Source: an uncultured Bacteroidales bacterium | GTDB taxonomy: Bacteria > Bacteroidota > Bacteroidia > Bacteroidales > Bacteroidaceae | Direction of reading: 5' to 3' | DNA: 64,000 bases | Assembly: GCA_902799685.1 (NCBI GenBank) | Contig: CADCBO010000007.1 | Coordinates: 1-64,000, forward strand | Part shown: in pieces, positions 24,820-34,476 of the stretch | Numbering within the stretch: position 1 is the first letter of the stretch | Layout: every line of letters starts with the position of its first letter | Made by a program: the position numbers and the translations under genes | Notes under the pieces: generated by a model | What the model was told of the DNA's origin: nothing | The model's database searches: none | What the model saw: the letters and a program-made list of their open reading frames with translations, nothing else

Positions 24820-26367
24820 ATGAAAAAACTGTTTTTTAGCGTAATGGCACTTGCAATGGGTGCTTTTGCATTCGTTTCATGTAACAAGGACGATGACAAG
24901 AATGAGAAGAATGGAGGTCAGGATAAGTTCCTGCCTTATGAGCAGCAGCAGAAAATAATTGAGCAGTCTGTAGAAGGACTTGCCCAGAACATTGATTTTA
25001 ATAGTCTGGCAGGTTCTGTCACAACTCTTATAAACAGCCTTTACAAAGCCGAGGGATATGTCATTGACTGGAGGGCAGGTATAGAGATTGCGGCAGCAGA
25101 GGATTCCATATTTGCCGGAAAGATAAGCGCCATAAAGGAGTTGTTTAATTCAAGTGATATCAACCTCAATCTGGAACCCCTGTATTTTGAGGCTGACATT
25201 GAGTTTGATTCTGTTCCGGCTACCTATTATTATAATTCTGTTGATGATTCTATTAATGCATATCCGCATTATCCTCGCCATGGTGGTAGCGAATATATGG
25301 GGGGTGTACTTATACCTGTAATCAAGAATATTAAACATGATACAGACCGCTTTTTGCTGAACTTCAAGACCATTGACGATCATAACGTAAATGTCAGTCT
25401 TAAGGGAAGTTGTGACAAGGAGGCCAGGTTTGCTTGGGTTACCGGAAAGGAGACAAAGAATGTGAACCTGCCCAATTTCATTGATTTCTCATTGACTCTG
25501 GACAACAAGAATGTGTTGACTTTTGGAGGCGGACTTGATACTGATTTCAATGTGGTGGTAAAGGGTGACAGGAATGGTGAAGAAAATTCATCCTTTAAAG
25601 TATCTGAGGTGACTGCTTACGGTCAGAATCTGGCTTTTATGGCTAATGCTACAATTGACAGTTATACTGTGTCTGCCAATGCAGTATATGGAGCAAGAAG
25701 CGGACTTAACGTTGATGCCAGGGTTTTGATGTATGGAAAGGAGGCTCTCTCTGTGAATGCCACTGTAGATGCAACCCTTGATGAGCACATTAACTGGTGC
25801 GAGGTTCCCTCAATCCTGAGTTGGCTTATGAATTACGAACTGGTAAGAGGTTTGAATGTGAGCGCTGCCTTAGGTGGTGACCAGATCAAAGTGGTGGCCG
25901 GTCTCAAGGAGAATCCTGTTAAGTATCAGGAGGTACTGAATGCTGTTGCTATGATTGTCGGCGGTTCAACTCCTGATCCTGAAGCTGTAAAGGCAATGGT
26001 TGACAAGATCAATGAGATACTTGTAGGTGAGATTTATTTCAAGGGATATGACAAACCGCAGGCTAAGCTGAGACTTGTCTATGAGGCTCCGGCTCCTGAA
26101 GGAACCAAGGGAGAAGTCAGTTCTATGCTTTCATCAATTACTGAAGCTATAGCACAATCAGGTCTCAGGATTCTGGTTGACACATACGATGCCGAGGGCA
26201 ATGAGGTTACAATCACGGTAAGTGAATATTTCGGCAAGATTAACCTGCAGGGTGCTCTTTCAACCGTGGTTTCAAACTTCAAGCAGGCTTTTGGTCCTCT
26301 GATGTCGATGATTGATCGCCATGATGAAGAGCTGGATGGTAAAATCAGGGATAAGGAAGTTCTTTGA
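24820..26367 (+). CDS. Predicted surface lipoprotein, unknown function
   Basis: A 515-aa lipoprotein: signal MKKLFFSVMALAMGAFAFVSC with the lipidated cysteine at 21, followed by an acidic NKDDDKNEKN linker. An acidic stretch right after the cysteine resembles the lipoprotein export signal of Bacteroidota, suggesting display on the outer face of the outer membrane. The remainder is rich in beta-prone repeats (LNLEPLYFEADIEFDS, NVNVSLKGS, VDARVLMYGKEALSVNATV). I do not recognise a domain. Own promoter and terminator; single gene. Confidence 0.7.
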   Translation: MKKLFFSVMALAMGAFAFVSCNKDDDKNEKNGGQDKFLPYEQQQKIIEQSVEGLAQNIDFNSLAGSVTTLINSLYKAEGYVIDWRAGIEIAAAEDSIFAGKISAIKELFNSSDINLNLEPLYFEADIEFDSVPATYYYNSVDDSINAYPHYPRHGGSEYMGGVLIPVIKNIKHDTDRFLLNFKTIDDHNVNVSLKGSCDKEARFAWVTGKETKNVNLPNFIDFSLTLDNKNVLTFGGGLDTDFNVVVKGDRNGEENSSFKVSEVTAYGQNLAFMANATIDSYTVSANAVYGARSGLNVDARVLMYGKEALSVNATVDATLDEHINWCEVPSILSWLMNYELVRGLNVSAALGGDQIKVVAGLKENPVKYQEVLNAVAMIVGGSTPDPEAVKAMVDKINEILVGEIYFKGYDKPQAKLRLVYEAPAPEGTKGEVSSMLSSITEAIAQSGLRILVDTYDAEGNEVTITVSEYFGKINLQGALSTVVSNFKQAFGPLMSMIDRHDEELDGKIRDKEVL

Positions 26368-26410
26368 GGGAGAGATTTAATTTCCGGAAGGAATTTTACC
26401 GATAAGTTTA

Positions 26411-26448
26411 AGAGGGGACGGCACATAAGTGACCGTCCTCTCTTTTTT
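26411..26448 (+). terminator. Intrinsic terminator after the lipoprotein gene
   Basis: 11-bp stem AGAGGGGACGG/CCGTCCTCTCT (one G-U) followed by TTTTT. Confidence 0.9.
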
Positions 26449-26485
26449 ACACATTTTTAATGAGTAACAAGTGCCGAAAAAATTG

Positions 26486-26493
26486 TAATTTTG
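26486..26493 (+). promoter_or_regulatory. Promoter -7 box of gpmI
   Basis: TAATTTTG, 37 bp before the ATG; matches TAnnTTTG. Confidence 0.55.
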
Positions 26494-26530
26494 CAGGTCA
26501 AAAAAATTGAAGGTCAAAATTATACGATAT

Positions 26531-28033
26531 ATGAAACAGAAAGCACTCCTTATGATTCTTGACGGCTGGGGCATAGGTAACCGTTCCAAGGCCGATGTGA
26601 TCTACAACACTCCCACTCCTTATATGGATTATCTGAACGCCAACTATCCTCACGCACAGCTGCTGGCCAGTGGTGAGAACGTTGGTCTTCCTGATGGTCA
26701 GATGGGTAACTCCGAGGTAGGTCACCTCAATATCGGTGCAGGCCGCGTGGTCTATCAGGACCTGGTAAAGGTTAACCGCGCCATTGCCGATGGCAGCATC
26801 CGTCAGAACAAGGAGATTGTATCGGCATACAGCTATGCCAAGCAGAGCGGCAAGAAGCTGCATTTTATGGGTCTGGTATCGGACGGCGGTGTTCACAGTT
26901 CACTGGAGCATCTGTTCTGCCTTACCGACATAGCCCGTGAGTATGGCATTGAAAACGCTTACGTACACTGCTTCATGGACGGTCGTGATACCGATCCCAA
27001 GAGCGGCAAGGGTTTTATAGACCAGCTTGTTAAGCGCGGTGATAAGGTTGCCACAATCATTGGCCGTTATTATGCAATGGACCGTGACAAGCGTTGGGAG
27101 CGTGTAAAGATTGCTTATGACCAGCTGGTATCAGGTGAGGGCCGTAAGGTCAGCGATATGGTTCAGGCTGTTGAGGAGTCATATGCAGAGGGCGTTACCG
27201 ATGAGTTCATGAAGCCTATCGTAAACGAGGCATATGACAGCCGTATTGAGGAAGGCGATGCAATCATCTTCTTCAACTTCCGCAACGACCGCGCCAAGGA
27301 GCTCACTATAGTCCTTACACAGAAGGATATGGACGCAGAGGGTATGCATATCATTCCCGGTTTGCAGTACTACTGCCTCACTCCGTATGATGCATCGTTC
27401 ACCGGAGTCCACATCCTGTTTGACAAGGAGAACGTTACCAATACCCTGGGTGAGTACATTTCATCACAGAACCTCAAGCAGCTGCATATAGCCGAGACCG
27501 AGAAGTATGCTCACGTTACATTCTTCCTGAACGGTGGCCGCGAGCTTCCGTTTGAGAATGAGGACCGTATCCTGGTTCCGTCACCCAAGGTTGCCACATA
27601 TGACCTGCAGCCCGAGATGAGCGCATACATAGTACGTGACAAGCTGGTCGAGGCCATAGGCACAGACAAGTATGACTTTATCGTGGTCAACTTTGCCAAC
27701 GGTGACATGGTTGGTCATACCGGCGTTTATGAGGCTATAGAGAAGGCTGTTGTGGCTGTCGATGCCTGCGTACACGATGTCATTGAAGCTGCCAAGGCTC
27801 ACGGCTACGAGGCAATCATAATTGCTGACCACGGCAATGCCGACAACGCAGTGAACGCTGACGGCACTCCTAACACCGCTCACTCGCTGAATCCCGTTCC
27901 GATAATCTACGTTACCCCGCGCAAGGATGCAAAGGTTGAGAACGGAATCCTGGCCGATGTGGCTCCGTCCATCCTCACCATCATGGGTCTGCCCATTCCC
28001 GCCGAGATGAGCGGCAAGGTTCTTATCAAGTAA
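26531..28033 (+). CDS. gpmI: 2,3-bisphosphoglycerate-independent phosphoglycerate mutase
   Basis: A 500-aa glycolytic enzyme interconverting 3- and 2-phosphoglycerate with two Mn ions. MILDGWGIG near the N-terminus holds the first metal Asp; the phosphorylated serine is in [30 protein letters not shown], the FFNFRNDRA block and the late [13 protein letters not shown] metal motif are all present. Full family length. Start at the ATG 26531 rather than an earlier in-frame GTG/ATT region inside the leader. Own promoter and terminator. Confidence 0.97.
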   Translation: MKQKALLMILDGWGIGNRSKADVIYNTPTPYMDYLNANYPHAQLLASGENVGLPDGQMGNSEVGHLNIGAGRVVYQDLVKVNRAIADGSIRQNKEIVSAYSYAKQSGKKLHFMGLVSDGGVHSSLEHLFCLTDIAREYGIENAYVHCFMDGRDTDPKSGKGFIDQLVKRGDKVATIIGRYYAMDRDKRWERVKIAYDQLVSGEGRKVSDMVQAVEESYAEGVTDEFMKPIVNEAYDSRIEEGDAIIFFNFRNDRAKELTIVLTQKDMDAEGMHIIPGLQYYCLTPYDASFTGVHILFDKENVTNTLGEYISSQNLKQLHIAETEKYAHVTFFLNGGRELPFENEDRILVPSPKVATYDLQPEMSAYIVRDKLVEAIGTDKYDFIVVNFANGDMVGHTGVYEAIEKAVVAVDACVHDVIEAAKAHGYEAIIIADHGNADNAVNADGTPNTAHSLNPVPIIYVTPRKDAKVENGILADVAPSILTIMGLPIPAEMSGKVLIK

Positions 28034-28055
28034 ACAACTGACTGTTAATTCATAG

Positions 28056-28092
28056 CCGATGGCCTGTAATAAGGCCGTCGGTTGTCCTTTTT
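28056..28092 (+). terminator. Intrinsic terminator after gpmI
   Basis: 10-bp stem CCGATGGCCT/AGGCCGTCGG with one T-G pair, followed by a T-rich tract; only 12 bp remain before the nhaA ATG. Confidence 0.7.
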
Positions 28093-28103
28093 GTATTATT
28101 GAG

Positions 28104-29510
28104 ATGAAACTGATTCCTATCTATACCTGGAACAGGAGCGTTCTGGAGTTTAACCGTAAGAGAGACCGTATTACACGTCAGCCTTGGTTCCAAGGAGTAT
28201 TGTTGCTGCTCTGCGTTATCATTGCAATGCTGTTGGCTAATCTGCCTGTAACCAGATTCTATTACCATGCTTTTCTTGAGACCAGCATCCAGATTCACAT
28301 GAAGAGCCCAGACGGCAGGGTTGACTGGCTCTTTCCGCACGGTATGACCATAGAGAAGCTCATCAACGATGTGCTGATGGTGGTGTTCTTCTTTACGGTA
28401 GGACTGGAGATAAAGCGTGAAGTGGCTCATGGCGAGCTCTCATCGGTCAAGAAGGCACTGTTGCCGGTGATTGCCGCTTTTGGCGGCGTGATAATGCCCG
28501 CTGTAATCTACACGCTGGTAAACCGCGGTACTGCGGCTGCATCGGGCTGGGGTATTCCTACTGCTACAGATATAGCGTTTGCGGTCTGCATCCTGTCAGT
28601 CCTGGGTGACAGGGTTCCGGTATCGCTCAAGGTATTCCTTACGGCGCTGGCAATTGCCGATGATCTGATAGCAATACTTGTTGTGGCATTTTTCTACGGC
28701 GGACATATCAATCTGATTCTGCTGGCCATATCGGTTATTGTCATATTTGTGGCCTGGCTGTTCAAGCATTTCGGTCAGAAGCATGTATGGGTATATCTGA
28801 TGCTGGCGGTAATGGTATGGATACTGTTCTACTATTCAGGTATCCACGCCACAATGTCCGGTGTGGTGATGGCGTTCATAATTCCATCCAAGGCACGTTA
28901 TGACAGGCCTTATGTGCTCCATAAGATCAGGTTCTTTTCACAGAAACTGCTGGCTTTTGACAAGATTGATGACGAGACCATGTTCCCTAACGGTCCGCAA
29001 CGCCATTTCCTGCGTCGCATACACAAGACGGCATATGGATCTTTGGATATGAGTTATCGCGTGGAGCACGCACTCTCACCTTGGGTTAACTTTGTGATAA
29101 TGCCCATATTCGCTCTGGCCAATGCCGGCGTGGAGATACCGGATATGTCATATTTCAACATATTCAGTACAACCGGAGTGACCGGAGGAGTAGGTCTGGG
29201 TATATTCCTGGGCCTGGTTCTGGGCAAGCCGCTGGGCATCACGCTGTTCAGCCTTGCCGCCATAAAGTCACGCCTCTGTGAGATGCCGGAGAAAGCTGGC
29301 TGGGCTATGTTCTTTGCGGTTGCCTGCCTGGGCGGTATAGGATTCACGATGTCAATATTTGTGGATACACTCTCGTTCCAGGATGTGGCTGTGGTAGAGC
29401 AGATGCAGAACGCAGGTAAGATAGCCATCCTTGTGGGGTCACTTGCGGCCGGTATCCTGGGTTCCCTGCTCATAATTGTAGTTTCAAAATCAGGCAGACC
29501 GCGTGATTAA
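28104..29510 (+). CDS. nhaA: Na+/H+ antiporter NhaA
   Basis: A 468-aa inner-membrane antiporter that exports Na+ in exchange for H+. The family hallmarks are there: PTATDIAFAVCILSVLGDRVP and ALAIADDLIAILVVA with the double aspartate used for ion binding, FTVGLEIKREVAHGEL, and a C-terminal CLGGIGFTMSIFVDTLSF block. About 12 hydrophobic segments. A loop insertion near residues 265-310 (PSKARYDRPYVLH...) lengthens it relative to E. coli NhaA, as in other Bacteroidota. ATG at 28104 is set by the MKLIPIY start following the terminator. Confidence 0.95.
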   Translation: MKLIPIYTWNRSVLEFNRKRDRITRQPWFQGVLLLLCVIIAMLLANLPVTRFYYHAFLETSIQIHMKSPDGRVDWLFPHGMTIEKLINDVLMVVFFFTVGLEIKREVAHGELSSVKKALLPVIAAFGGVIMPAVIYTLVNRGTAAASGWGIPTATDIAFAVCILSVLGDRVPVSLKVFLTALAIADDLIAILVVAFFYGGHINLILLAISVIVIFVAWLFKHFGQKHVWVYLMLAVMVWILFYYSGIHATMSGVVMAFIIPSKARYDRPYVLHKIRFFSQKLLAFDKIDDETMFPNGPQRHFLRRIHKTAYGSLDMSYRVEHALSPWVNFVIMPIFALANAGVEIPDMSYFNIFSTTGVTGGVGLGIFLGLVLGKPLGITLFSLAAIKSRLCEMPEKAGWAMFFAVACLGGIGFTMSIFVDTLSFQDVAVVEQMQNAGKIAILVGSLAAGILGSLLIIVVSKSGRPRD

Positions 29511-29523
29511 TCAAAGTTTTGGT

Positions 29524-29531
29524 TATTTTTG
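29524..29531 (+). promoter_or_regulatory. Promoter -7 box of fprA
   Basis: TATTTTTG, 18 bp before the ATG; matches TAnnTTTG. Confidence 0.5.
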
Positions 29532-29549
29532 TAACCCTAATCTATAAGT

Positions 29550-30731
29550 ATGGTTAAGAATCTGAATGACAAGGTCAGGTACATCGGATGTGATGACCTG
29601 GAGCTGGACCTTTTTGAGAGTCAGTACATAGTTCCGGAAGGAATGGCCTACAACTCATACCTTATCCTGGATGATAAGGTGGCCATCATGGATACTGCCG
29701 ATGCCCGCAAGTCCGATGAGTGGAAAGCCAACCTCAGGGAGGCGCTTGCCGGTCGTAAGCCTGATTATCTTGTAGTACACCACATGGAGCCGGACCATTC
29801 GGCACTTATAGAATGGGTGCTGAAGGAGTATCCTTCGCTCACTCTTGTGGCCAGTGCCAAGGCTATCCAGATGCTTGGTCAGTTCTTTGAAGGTATCCAG
29901 ATTGAGGGGCGCACCCTTGCCGTCAAGGAGGGTTCGGAACTTGAGCTTGGTGAGCACAAACTGCGCTTTATAGGTGCTCCTATGGTTCATTGGCCCGAGG
30001 TTATGGTATCTTTTGATGAGGCCGACGGCGCATTGTACAGTGCCGATGCGTTCGGTAAGTTCGGTGCTCTGGGCAAATGCGGTTTCTATGGCCGCGATGA
30101 TGATGACTGGGCTTGTGAGGCCCGGCGCTACTATTTCAATATCGTGGGTAAATACGGTGGCCCGGTACGCACACTGCTGGACAAGACAGGTAAACTGGCC
30201 ATCAGGACCATACGCCCGCTTCATGGTCCTATCCTTGAGGATAATCTTTCCGAGTATATTGACCTATATAATATATGGAGCAGCTACGCTGTTGAGACCG
30301 AAGGCATTTTCATTGCCTGTGCGTCAATACATGGCGGTACTATGGCTGCAGCCCAAAAACTGGCGGAGATACTGCGTGCCAAGGGTGCGCGTCGTGTTGA
30401 GGTAAGTGATCTGTGCCGCTCTGATTTTGCCGAGAATGTTGAGGATGCATTCCGTCATTCCAAGCTGGTGGTGGCTGCTTCTTCTTATGATGCCGGGGTA
30501 TTCACTCCCATGTATGAGTTCTTGCATCGGCTCCAGATCAAGGGCTTCTGCAACCGTAAGGTGGGAATCATAGAGAACGGATCGTGGGCTCCTTCGGCAG
30601 GCCGCGTCATGAAGGAGATGCTCTCAACAATGAGCAATATCGAGATTGTTGAGCCTATGGTTACCATCCGCAGCCGTATGAAGGCGGCCGATATTCCAGC
30701 CCTGGATTCTTTAGCTTCAGCTCTTCTTTAA
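29550..30731 (+). CDS. fprA: FprA family A-type flavoprotein
   Basis: A 393-aa cytosolic di-iron flavoprotein. The N-terminal metallo-beta-lactamase-type domain has HHMEPDHSALIEW (iron ligands) and later GAPMVHWPEVMV and LHGP blocks; the C-terminal flavodoxin domain starts near residue 253 with IACASIHGGTMAAAQKLAEIL. Such proteins reduce oxygen or nitric oxide in anaerobes. No rubredoxin domain is attached, so electrons would come from a separate rubredoxin. Role in oxidative or nitrosative defence is from family knowledge. Confidence 0.93.
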   Translation: MVKNLNDKVRYIGCDDLELDLFESQYIVPEGMAYNSYLILDDKVAIMDTADARKSDEWKANLREALAGRKPDYLVVHHMEPDHSALIEWVLKEYPSLTLVASAKAIQMLGQFFEGIQIEGRTLAVKEGSELELGEHKLRFIGAPMVHWPEVMVSFDEADGALYSADAFGKFGALGKCGFYGRDDDDWACEARRYYFNIVGKYGGPVRTLLDKTGKLAIRTIRPLHGPILEDNLSEYIDLYNIWSSYAVETEGIFIACASIHGGTMAAAQKLAEILRAKGARRVEVSDLCRSDFAENVEDAFRHSKLVVAASSYDAGVFTPMYEFLHRLQIKGFCNRKVGIIENGSWAPSAGRVMKEMLSTMSNIEIVEPMVTIRSRMKAADIPALDSLASALL

Positions 30732-30734
30732 GGG

Positions 30735-30939
30735 GGAACTTAAGGATATACCCTTCTGAAACACAACGTTCCGTGGCTACTCCGCACCCCTACGGGCCCT
30801 AAACGGCAAACTTACCCCTTTTAATCGCCTACGGCGCTTAACGGGGCGCGGACAAGTGCCGTTCTTAACGGGATCCTCCAGGGTGCTACGCTTTACGCCA
30901 CTTCACTGATGGTTTCAGAAGGGTATATCCTTAAGTTCC
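30735..30939. repeat. 205-bp palindromic unit with 28-bp perfect terminal inverted repeats
   Basis: Arms 30735-30762 and 30912-30939 are exact inverted copies (begin GGAACTTAAGG, end in TTAAGTTCC on the right). Internal nested complementarity exists: ACGGCA...TGCCGT and CCCCTTTTAA-x-CGC...GCG-x-TTAACGGGG. No coding potential and no recognised transposase. It resembles a MITE- or BIME-like element or a structured RNA; no clear target-site duplication is visible. Confidence 0.8.
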
Positions 30940-30965
30940 GCTCGCAGGGTAGTTTTTTCGTACCC

Positions 30966-31009
30966 AAAATGATACAATTGGGGCCTGACCCCTTTTGTAT
31001 CATTTTTTT
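30966..31009 (+). terminator. Strong intrinsic terminator after the palindromic unit
   Basis: Arms AAATGATACAA and TTGTATCATTT enclose a second GGGG/CCCC stem, followed by a T-run. It can stop transcription from fprA or from within the palindromic unit, ahead of the BlaI promoter. Confidence 0.85.
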
Positions 31010-31053
31010 GTGTTGACTAAAAAACATAGTTAATTTTTGACGAATTTTGATCG

Positions 31054-31117
31054 ACTATAAAAAATAGTTGTATATTTGCAGCATCAGTTACGATTATAAG
31101 TGTTCAAACTATAGTTT
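31054..31117 (+). promoter_or_regulatory. Promoter and BlaI-type operators of the regulator/sensor pair
   Basis: TATATTTG (31071-31078) matches the -7 consensus. Two dyads with the same half-site flank it: ACTAT-5 nt-ATAGT (31054-31068) over the expected upstream element, and AAACTATAGTTT (31106-31117), a perfect 12-bp palindrome 4 bp before the ATG. BlaI/MecI repressors bind dyads of this general type, so self-repression is likely. Confidence 0.6.
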
Positions 31118-31121
31118 TAAA

Positions 31122-31481
31122 ATGAAGAGATTAAGTAAGAAAGAAGAAGAGATCATGGAGCTGTTCTGGCAAAACGGAGCCATGACCGTTGGTGAGCTTA
31201 GGGAACTCTTGCCAGAGCCCAAGCCTCATCAGAACACCATTTCCACTCAGGTCCGTCTGCTGGAATCAAACGGTTTTTTGGGTCACGAGAAAGAGGGAAT
31301 GGGTTACCGTTATCACGCCACCATAAGCCGTGATGAGTACAGCAACACGTCTATAGGACGTATAGTGTCACACTGCTTTGAGAACTCTTACATCGATGCG
31401 GTATCGGCCCTGGTCAAGGACGATAAGATTTCGGTCGATGAGCTGGAGGAGCTGATAAACCGCATCAAGAACGAAAACTGA
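31122..31481 (+). CDS. BlaI/MecI family transcriptional repressor
   Basis: A 119-aa winged-helix repressor (ATG 31122). The N-terminal DNA-binding domain reads LSKKEEEIMELFWQNGAMTV then VGELRELLPEPKPHQNTISTQ, the typical BlaI pattern, and the C-terminal helix (SALVKDDKISVDELEELINRI) matches the dimerisation part that is cleaved or released on signal. It precedes the M56 sensor gene in the same direction, as in bla/mec systems. No beta-lactamase is nearby, so the regulated target is unknown. Confidence 0.92.
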   Translation: MKRLSKKEEEIMELFWQNGAMTVGELRELLPEPKPHQNTISTQVRLLESNGFLGHEKEGMGYRYHATISRDEYSNTSIGRIVSHCFENSYIDAVSALVKDDKISVDELEELINRIKNEN

Positions 31482-31545
31482 TTCTTATCAGAATTCTCAA
31501 TAACCTTTGTTTTTAATTCTCAATAACCTTTTATAAATAAGAATA

Positions 31546-34422
31546 ATGGAGGCATTGTTGATATATCAGGTCAAAGTGGCAGTTCTGGTGGCCGTGCTGT
31601 TTGGCGGTTACCGTCTGCTGCTGGGACGTGAGACGTTCCACCGCTTTAACCGGTCGGTACTGATAACCATTGCTCTTCTCTCCTTTGTTTTGCCTCTCTT
31701 CCATATTACAAGACATCCTATAGCAGCCGATAACGTAGGCGCAGTGGAAGAGAATACCCAGTTGGTTGCATCGGATTTGGATGCAGCAGCCGCACAGACG
31801 TCTGCTCCCGTAAACATGTTTGCTGTACTGCTCGTGTTGTACGGGGCAGGTGTTCTGTTCGTGCTCGTTAAAAAAGGTATTTCAGTATGGACTATGTCAC
31901 GCATCATCCGTAAGGGTCGTTATGCCGACCGTTCCGAGGGTGTTGACGTGATTGAGTCCGACCAGATTCCCGGACCGCTTAACTGGATGCGGTACGTGGT
32001 TATGCCGCATGAGTGGCTGGAATCAGAGAATGCATCGGTCTGGAAGCATGAGAACCTTCATGCCCACCGATGGCATTCGCTGGATCTTCTGATGGCCGAT
32101 GTTATGACGGCGTTCCAATGGTTCAATCCCGTAATGATCCTGCTGCGCAAGGAGTTTGAGCTCATACACGAGTATGAGGCAGACCAGGCTGTGATTGAGA
32201 GCGGAGCCAATGCAAAGGAGTACAAACTGATGCTGGTCAACGCAGTAGCCGCAAGCCGCGGACTGGCCATGACCAGCTGGCTTAAGCAATCCAACCTTAA
32301 AAAACGTATAGATATGATGGACAAGAAACAATCAAACGGATGGAGCAGGCTTAGAGTCCTGTTCATCCCCGCAATCGCGTATCTCTTCCTGTTTGCGACT
32401 GCAAATGTGGCTGTGGCCGAGGATAATACTTTCCGCTGGCCGGTATTTGAAGACGGTAAGACCTGGATATACCGGGACGGAACCTGTAAGGTAAGGACTT
32501 TCAACGGCGTAGAGGCCAGCATGAAGGTAAGTGAATTGGCCGATTATCTTGCCAACTACAAGGATTTCAAGACCACCCGCATGACCCTCATGTACACCTA
32601 TCCCATTGAAGGCCTGGCCGAGGTTCAGCCTCTTGCCGAGCAACTTGTAGCAAAAGGCATCCGTATAAGCGTTGCCAACAACGATGAGATCCTTACCCAG
32701 ATGACCATGCCGGAGTATCGTGCCGCACGCATATTCGACTTGGGTGGCGGGCAGTACAGATTTGAGTTGAACTGCAACCTTAAGTCAAATAATCGCCTGG
32801 CTGCAATGATGGGTGACAGCTCATACATCAAGTATCCCACACCTTCAATTACCGGTGATATCAACCTGATGAAGAAGTGGATAAACCTGTTCGACGGACA
32901 CGGAGTATCCATTTATCCTGATAAGATGAGTGCGAGGGATGCAGACATCCTGTCCCAAGCCACTTTTGGCCGTGGTATTGATCAGTTCTCAATTGTAACC
33001 GATATTGAAGGCGAAGAAATCAGAGCTGTGCCAGTAGGAAATGGTATATCAATTAATCCCAGAAGTGGTTTTGATCATAATATCACCATCATTCCCAAGA
33101 ACTTCAACATTGAAAGCCATTATCCGGGTATGGACGCAAAGACAGCGGCAAAGCAGATGCTGTATGACCTGACAAACAAGTATTATGGCAAGGGATTGCA
33201 TATCCATGACCCCAAGGTTTTCTTTAATCCCGAGGATGACTGGATTTACATGAATCTGGTCAATGCCGATGATGAATTTATTATGGTGTTCACCACCCAT
33301 CAGTACAGGGATCAGTGGGTGACTGGATTGAGCGAGTGTGAGATTGAGGTTAACGGCCAATGGATTAAAGAGATAAAGAATGAAGGAATGGACGGTTTCC
33401 TGAATCACTATTTCTGGAATCCCACATACGGATTCGTTTATCAGACCATACACTTCCCTGCTCTGCCCAAGGATGTCAAGACCATCAATTTCAGAGAGAA
33501 GACCCTGAACATAAACATGAAGAAGATCCAGGTGACAGAGGATGTCAGCATGTTTGATAATGTACGCAGTATTGAAGTTAATGGACATACCTTCCTCAAG
33601 ACTACACATCTCAATGATGATGTCAAGGATGAGTTTGCCGCCGACAGGGTTGACTTTGACGAGAATGAGACAACCATCTACTGCCTTATGTACATCAGGG
33701 CAAACCACTCGTTCCCCGGACATATAGGCAACGACTACAAACTGACTCTTGCCAACGGAAAGGTTCTGGATGCCATAAGGATTGAAGGACTTCCGGTAAA
33801 TGAAGACTTTGACCGTCACGGTGACTGGGTATCATCTCCGTATCAGGTAATATTCCCCGCCATTTCCGAGGAGGAGTGGAATGAAGGCGCTCCTACGCTT
33901 TCCGGATCGGTATGCCATGAGCCGGTAAGCATCAAACTGTGGCAACCGGGAATGCCTGCAGGAATATCGATAGAGACGGTTAGTGAGATTGCCCAGGGAA
34001 CCTATAGAGGCCAAGTTCATACAGCTGTTGTAGAGGATGATGGGGCATTAGGTTTCAAACCATATCAGATAGTAAAAGTTACTGTAGATGAAAAAGGAAA
34101 GATCTCTTTTTCCGGTGACGAATCAGGTTTGTTTACCAATGGCAAATATGGTATGGTCTGGAAACATCCGTCAGAAATTAAAGAATTGGCGGGAACCGAT
34201 ATTGCAAATGATCCTGATGCTTCTGATCTTTTGATTCTTAAGATCAAGAGAACTCAGCTGGTATTTAGAGTCAATGAGCAGATAATAGATAAGGATTCTC
34301 CATATTACGAAAACTACGGAGGAATGGATCATTTCTATATATTATCTCCAGTAAGGTTCGGAAATAGAGAAATAATAAAAGGTGAGATCTTGCAGATGAC
34401 TCTGGATCCGATAGTGGAATAA
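31546..34422 (+). CDS. BlaR1-like M56 family sensor peptidase with long C-terminal region
   Basis: A 958-aa protein. N-terminal membrane segments about residues 5-25, 37-55, 88-108 and, after the catalytic part, 270-290. The M56 zinc protease motif is HENLH (H168, E169, H172) in the cytosolic loop, with EYEADQAV as the third-ligand region. Residues from about 295 onward (over 650 aa) form a large extracytoplasmic part that is not a penicillin-binding sensor domain; no SxxK-containing transpeptidase motif was spotted. It should cleave or inactivate the upstream BlaI-type repressor on sensing an envelope signal. The size of the C-terminal part is unusual compared with BlaR1 (about 600 aa). Confidence 0.85.
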   Translation: MEALLIYQVKVAVLVAVLFGGYRLLLGRETFHRFNRSVLITIALLSFVLPLFHITRHPIAADNVGAVEENTQLVASDLDAAAAQTSAPVNMFAVLLVLYGAGVLFVLVKKGISVWTMSRIIRKGRYADRSEGVDVIESDQIPGPLNWMRYVVMPHEWLESENASVWKHENLHAHRWHSLDLLMADVMTAFQWFNPVMILLRKEFELIHEYEADQAVIESGANAKEYKLMLVNAVAASRGLAMTSWLKQSNLKKRIDMMDKKQSNGWSRLRVLFIPAIAYLFLFATANVAVAEDNTFRWPVFEDGKTWIYRDGTCKVRTFNGVEASMKVSELADYLANYKDFKTTRMTLMYTYPIEGLAEVQPLAEQLVAKGIRISVANNDEILTQMTMPEYRAARIFDLGGGQYRFELNCNLKSNNRLAAMMGDSSYIKYPTPSITGDINLMKKWINLFDGHGVSIYPDKMSARDADILSQATFGRGIDQFSIVTDIEGEEIRAVPVGNGISINPRSGFDHNITIIPKNFNIESHYPGMDAKTAAKQMLYDLTNKYYGKGLHIHDPKVFFNPEDDWIYMNLVNADDEFIMVFTTHQYRDQWVTGLSECEIEVNGQWIKEIKNEGMDGFLNHYFWNPTYGFVYQTIHFPALPKDVKTINFREKTLNINMKKIQVTEDVSMFDNVRSIEVNGHTFLKTTHLNDDVKDEFAADRVDFDENETTIYCLMYIRANHSFPGHIGNDYKLTLANGKVLDAIRIEGLPVNEDFDRHGDWVSSPYQVIFPAISEEEWNEGAPTLSGSVCHEPVSIKLWQPGMPAGISIETVSEIAQGTYRGQVHTAVVEDDGALGFKPYQIVKVTVDEKGKISFSGDESGLFTNGKYGMVWKHPSEIKELAGTDIANDPDASDLLILKIKRTQLVFRVNEQIIDKDSPYYENYGGMDHFYILSPVRFGNREIIKGEILQMTLDPIVE

Positions 34423-34423
34423 A

Positions 34424-34467
34424 AAAGAGAAACGCGGGACATCAGGTCCCGCGTTTCTCTTTTTTAT
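34424..34467. terminator. Strong bidirectional terminator
   Basis: Near-perfect long stem GAGAAACGCGGGAC/GTCCCGCGTTTCTC, with T-run on the right and A-run on the left, between convergent genes. Confidence 0.95.
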
Positions 34468-34476
34468 CAGTTCAGA

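Noticed and set aside
33049-33819. 256-codon minus-strand frame inside the M56 sensor gene
   Set aside because: Antisense to the long sensor frame, with no start context or recognisable domain.
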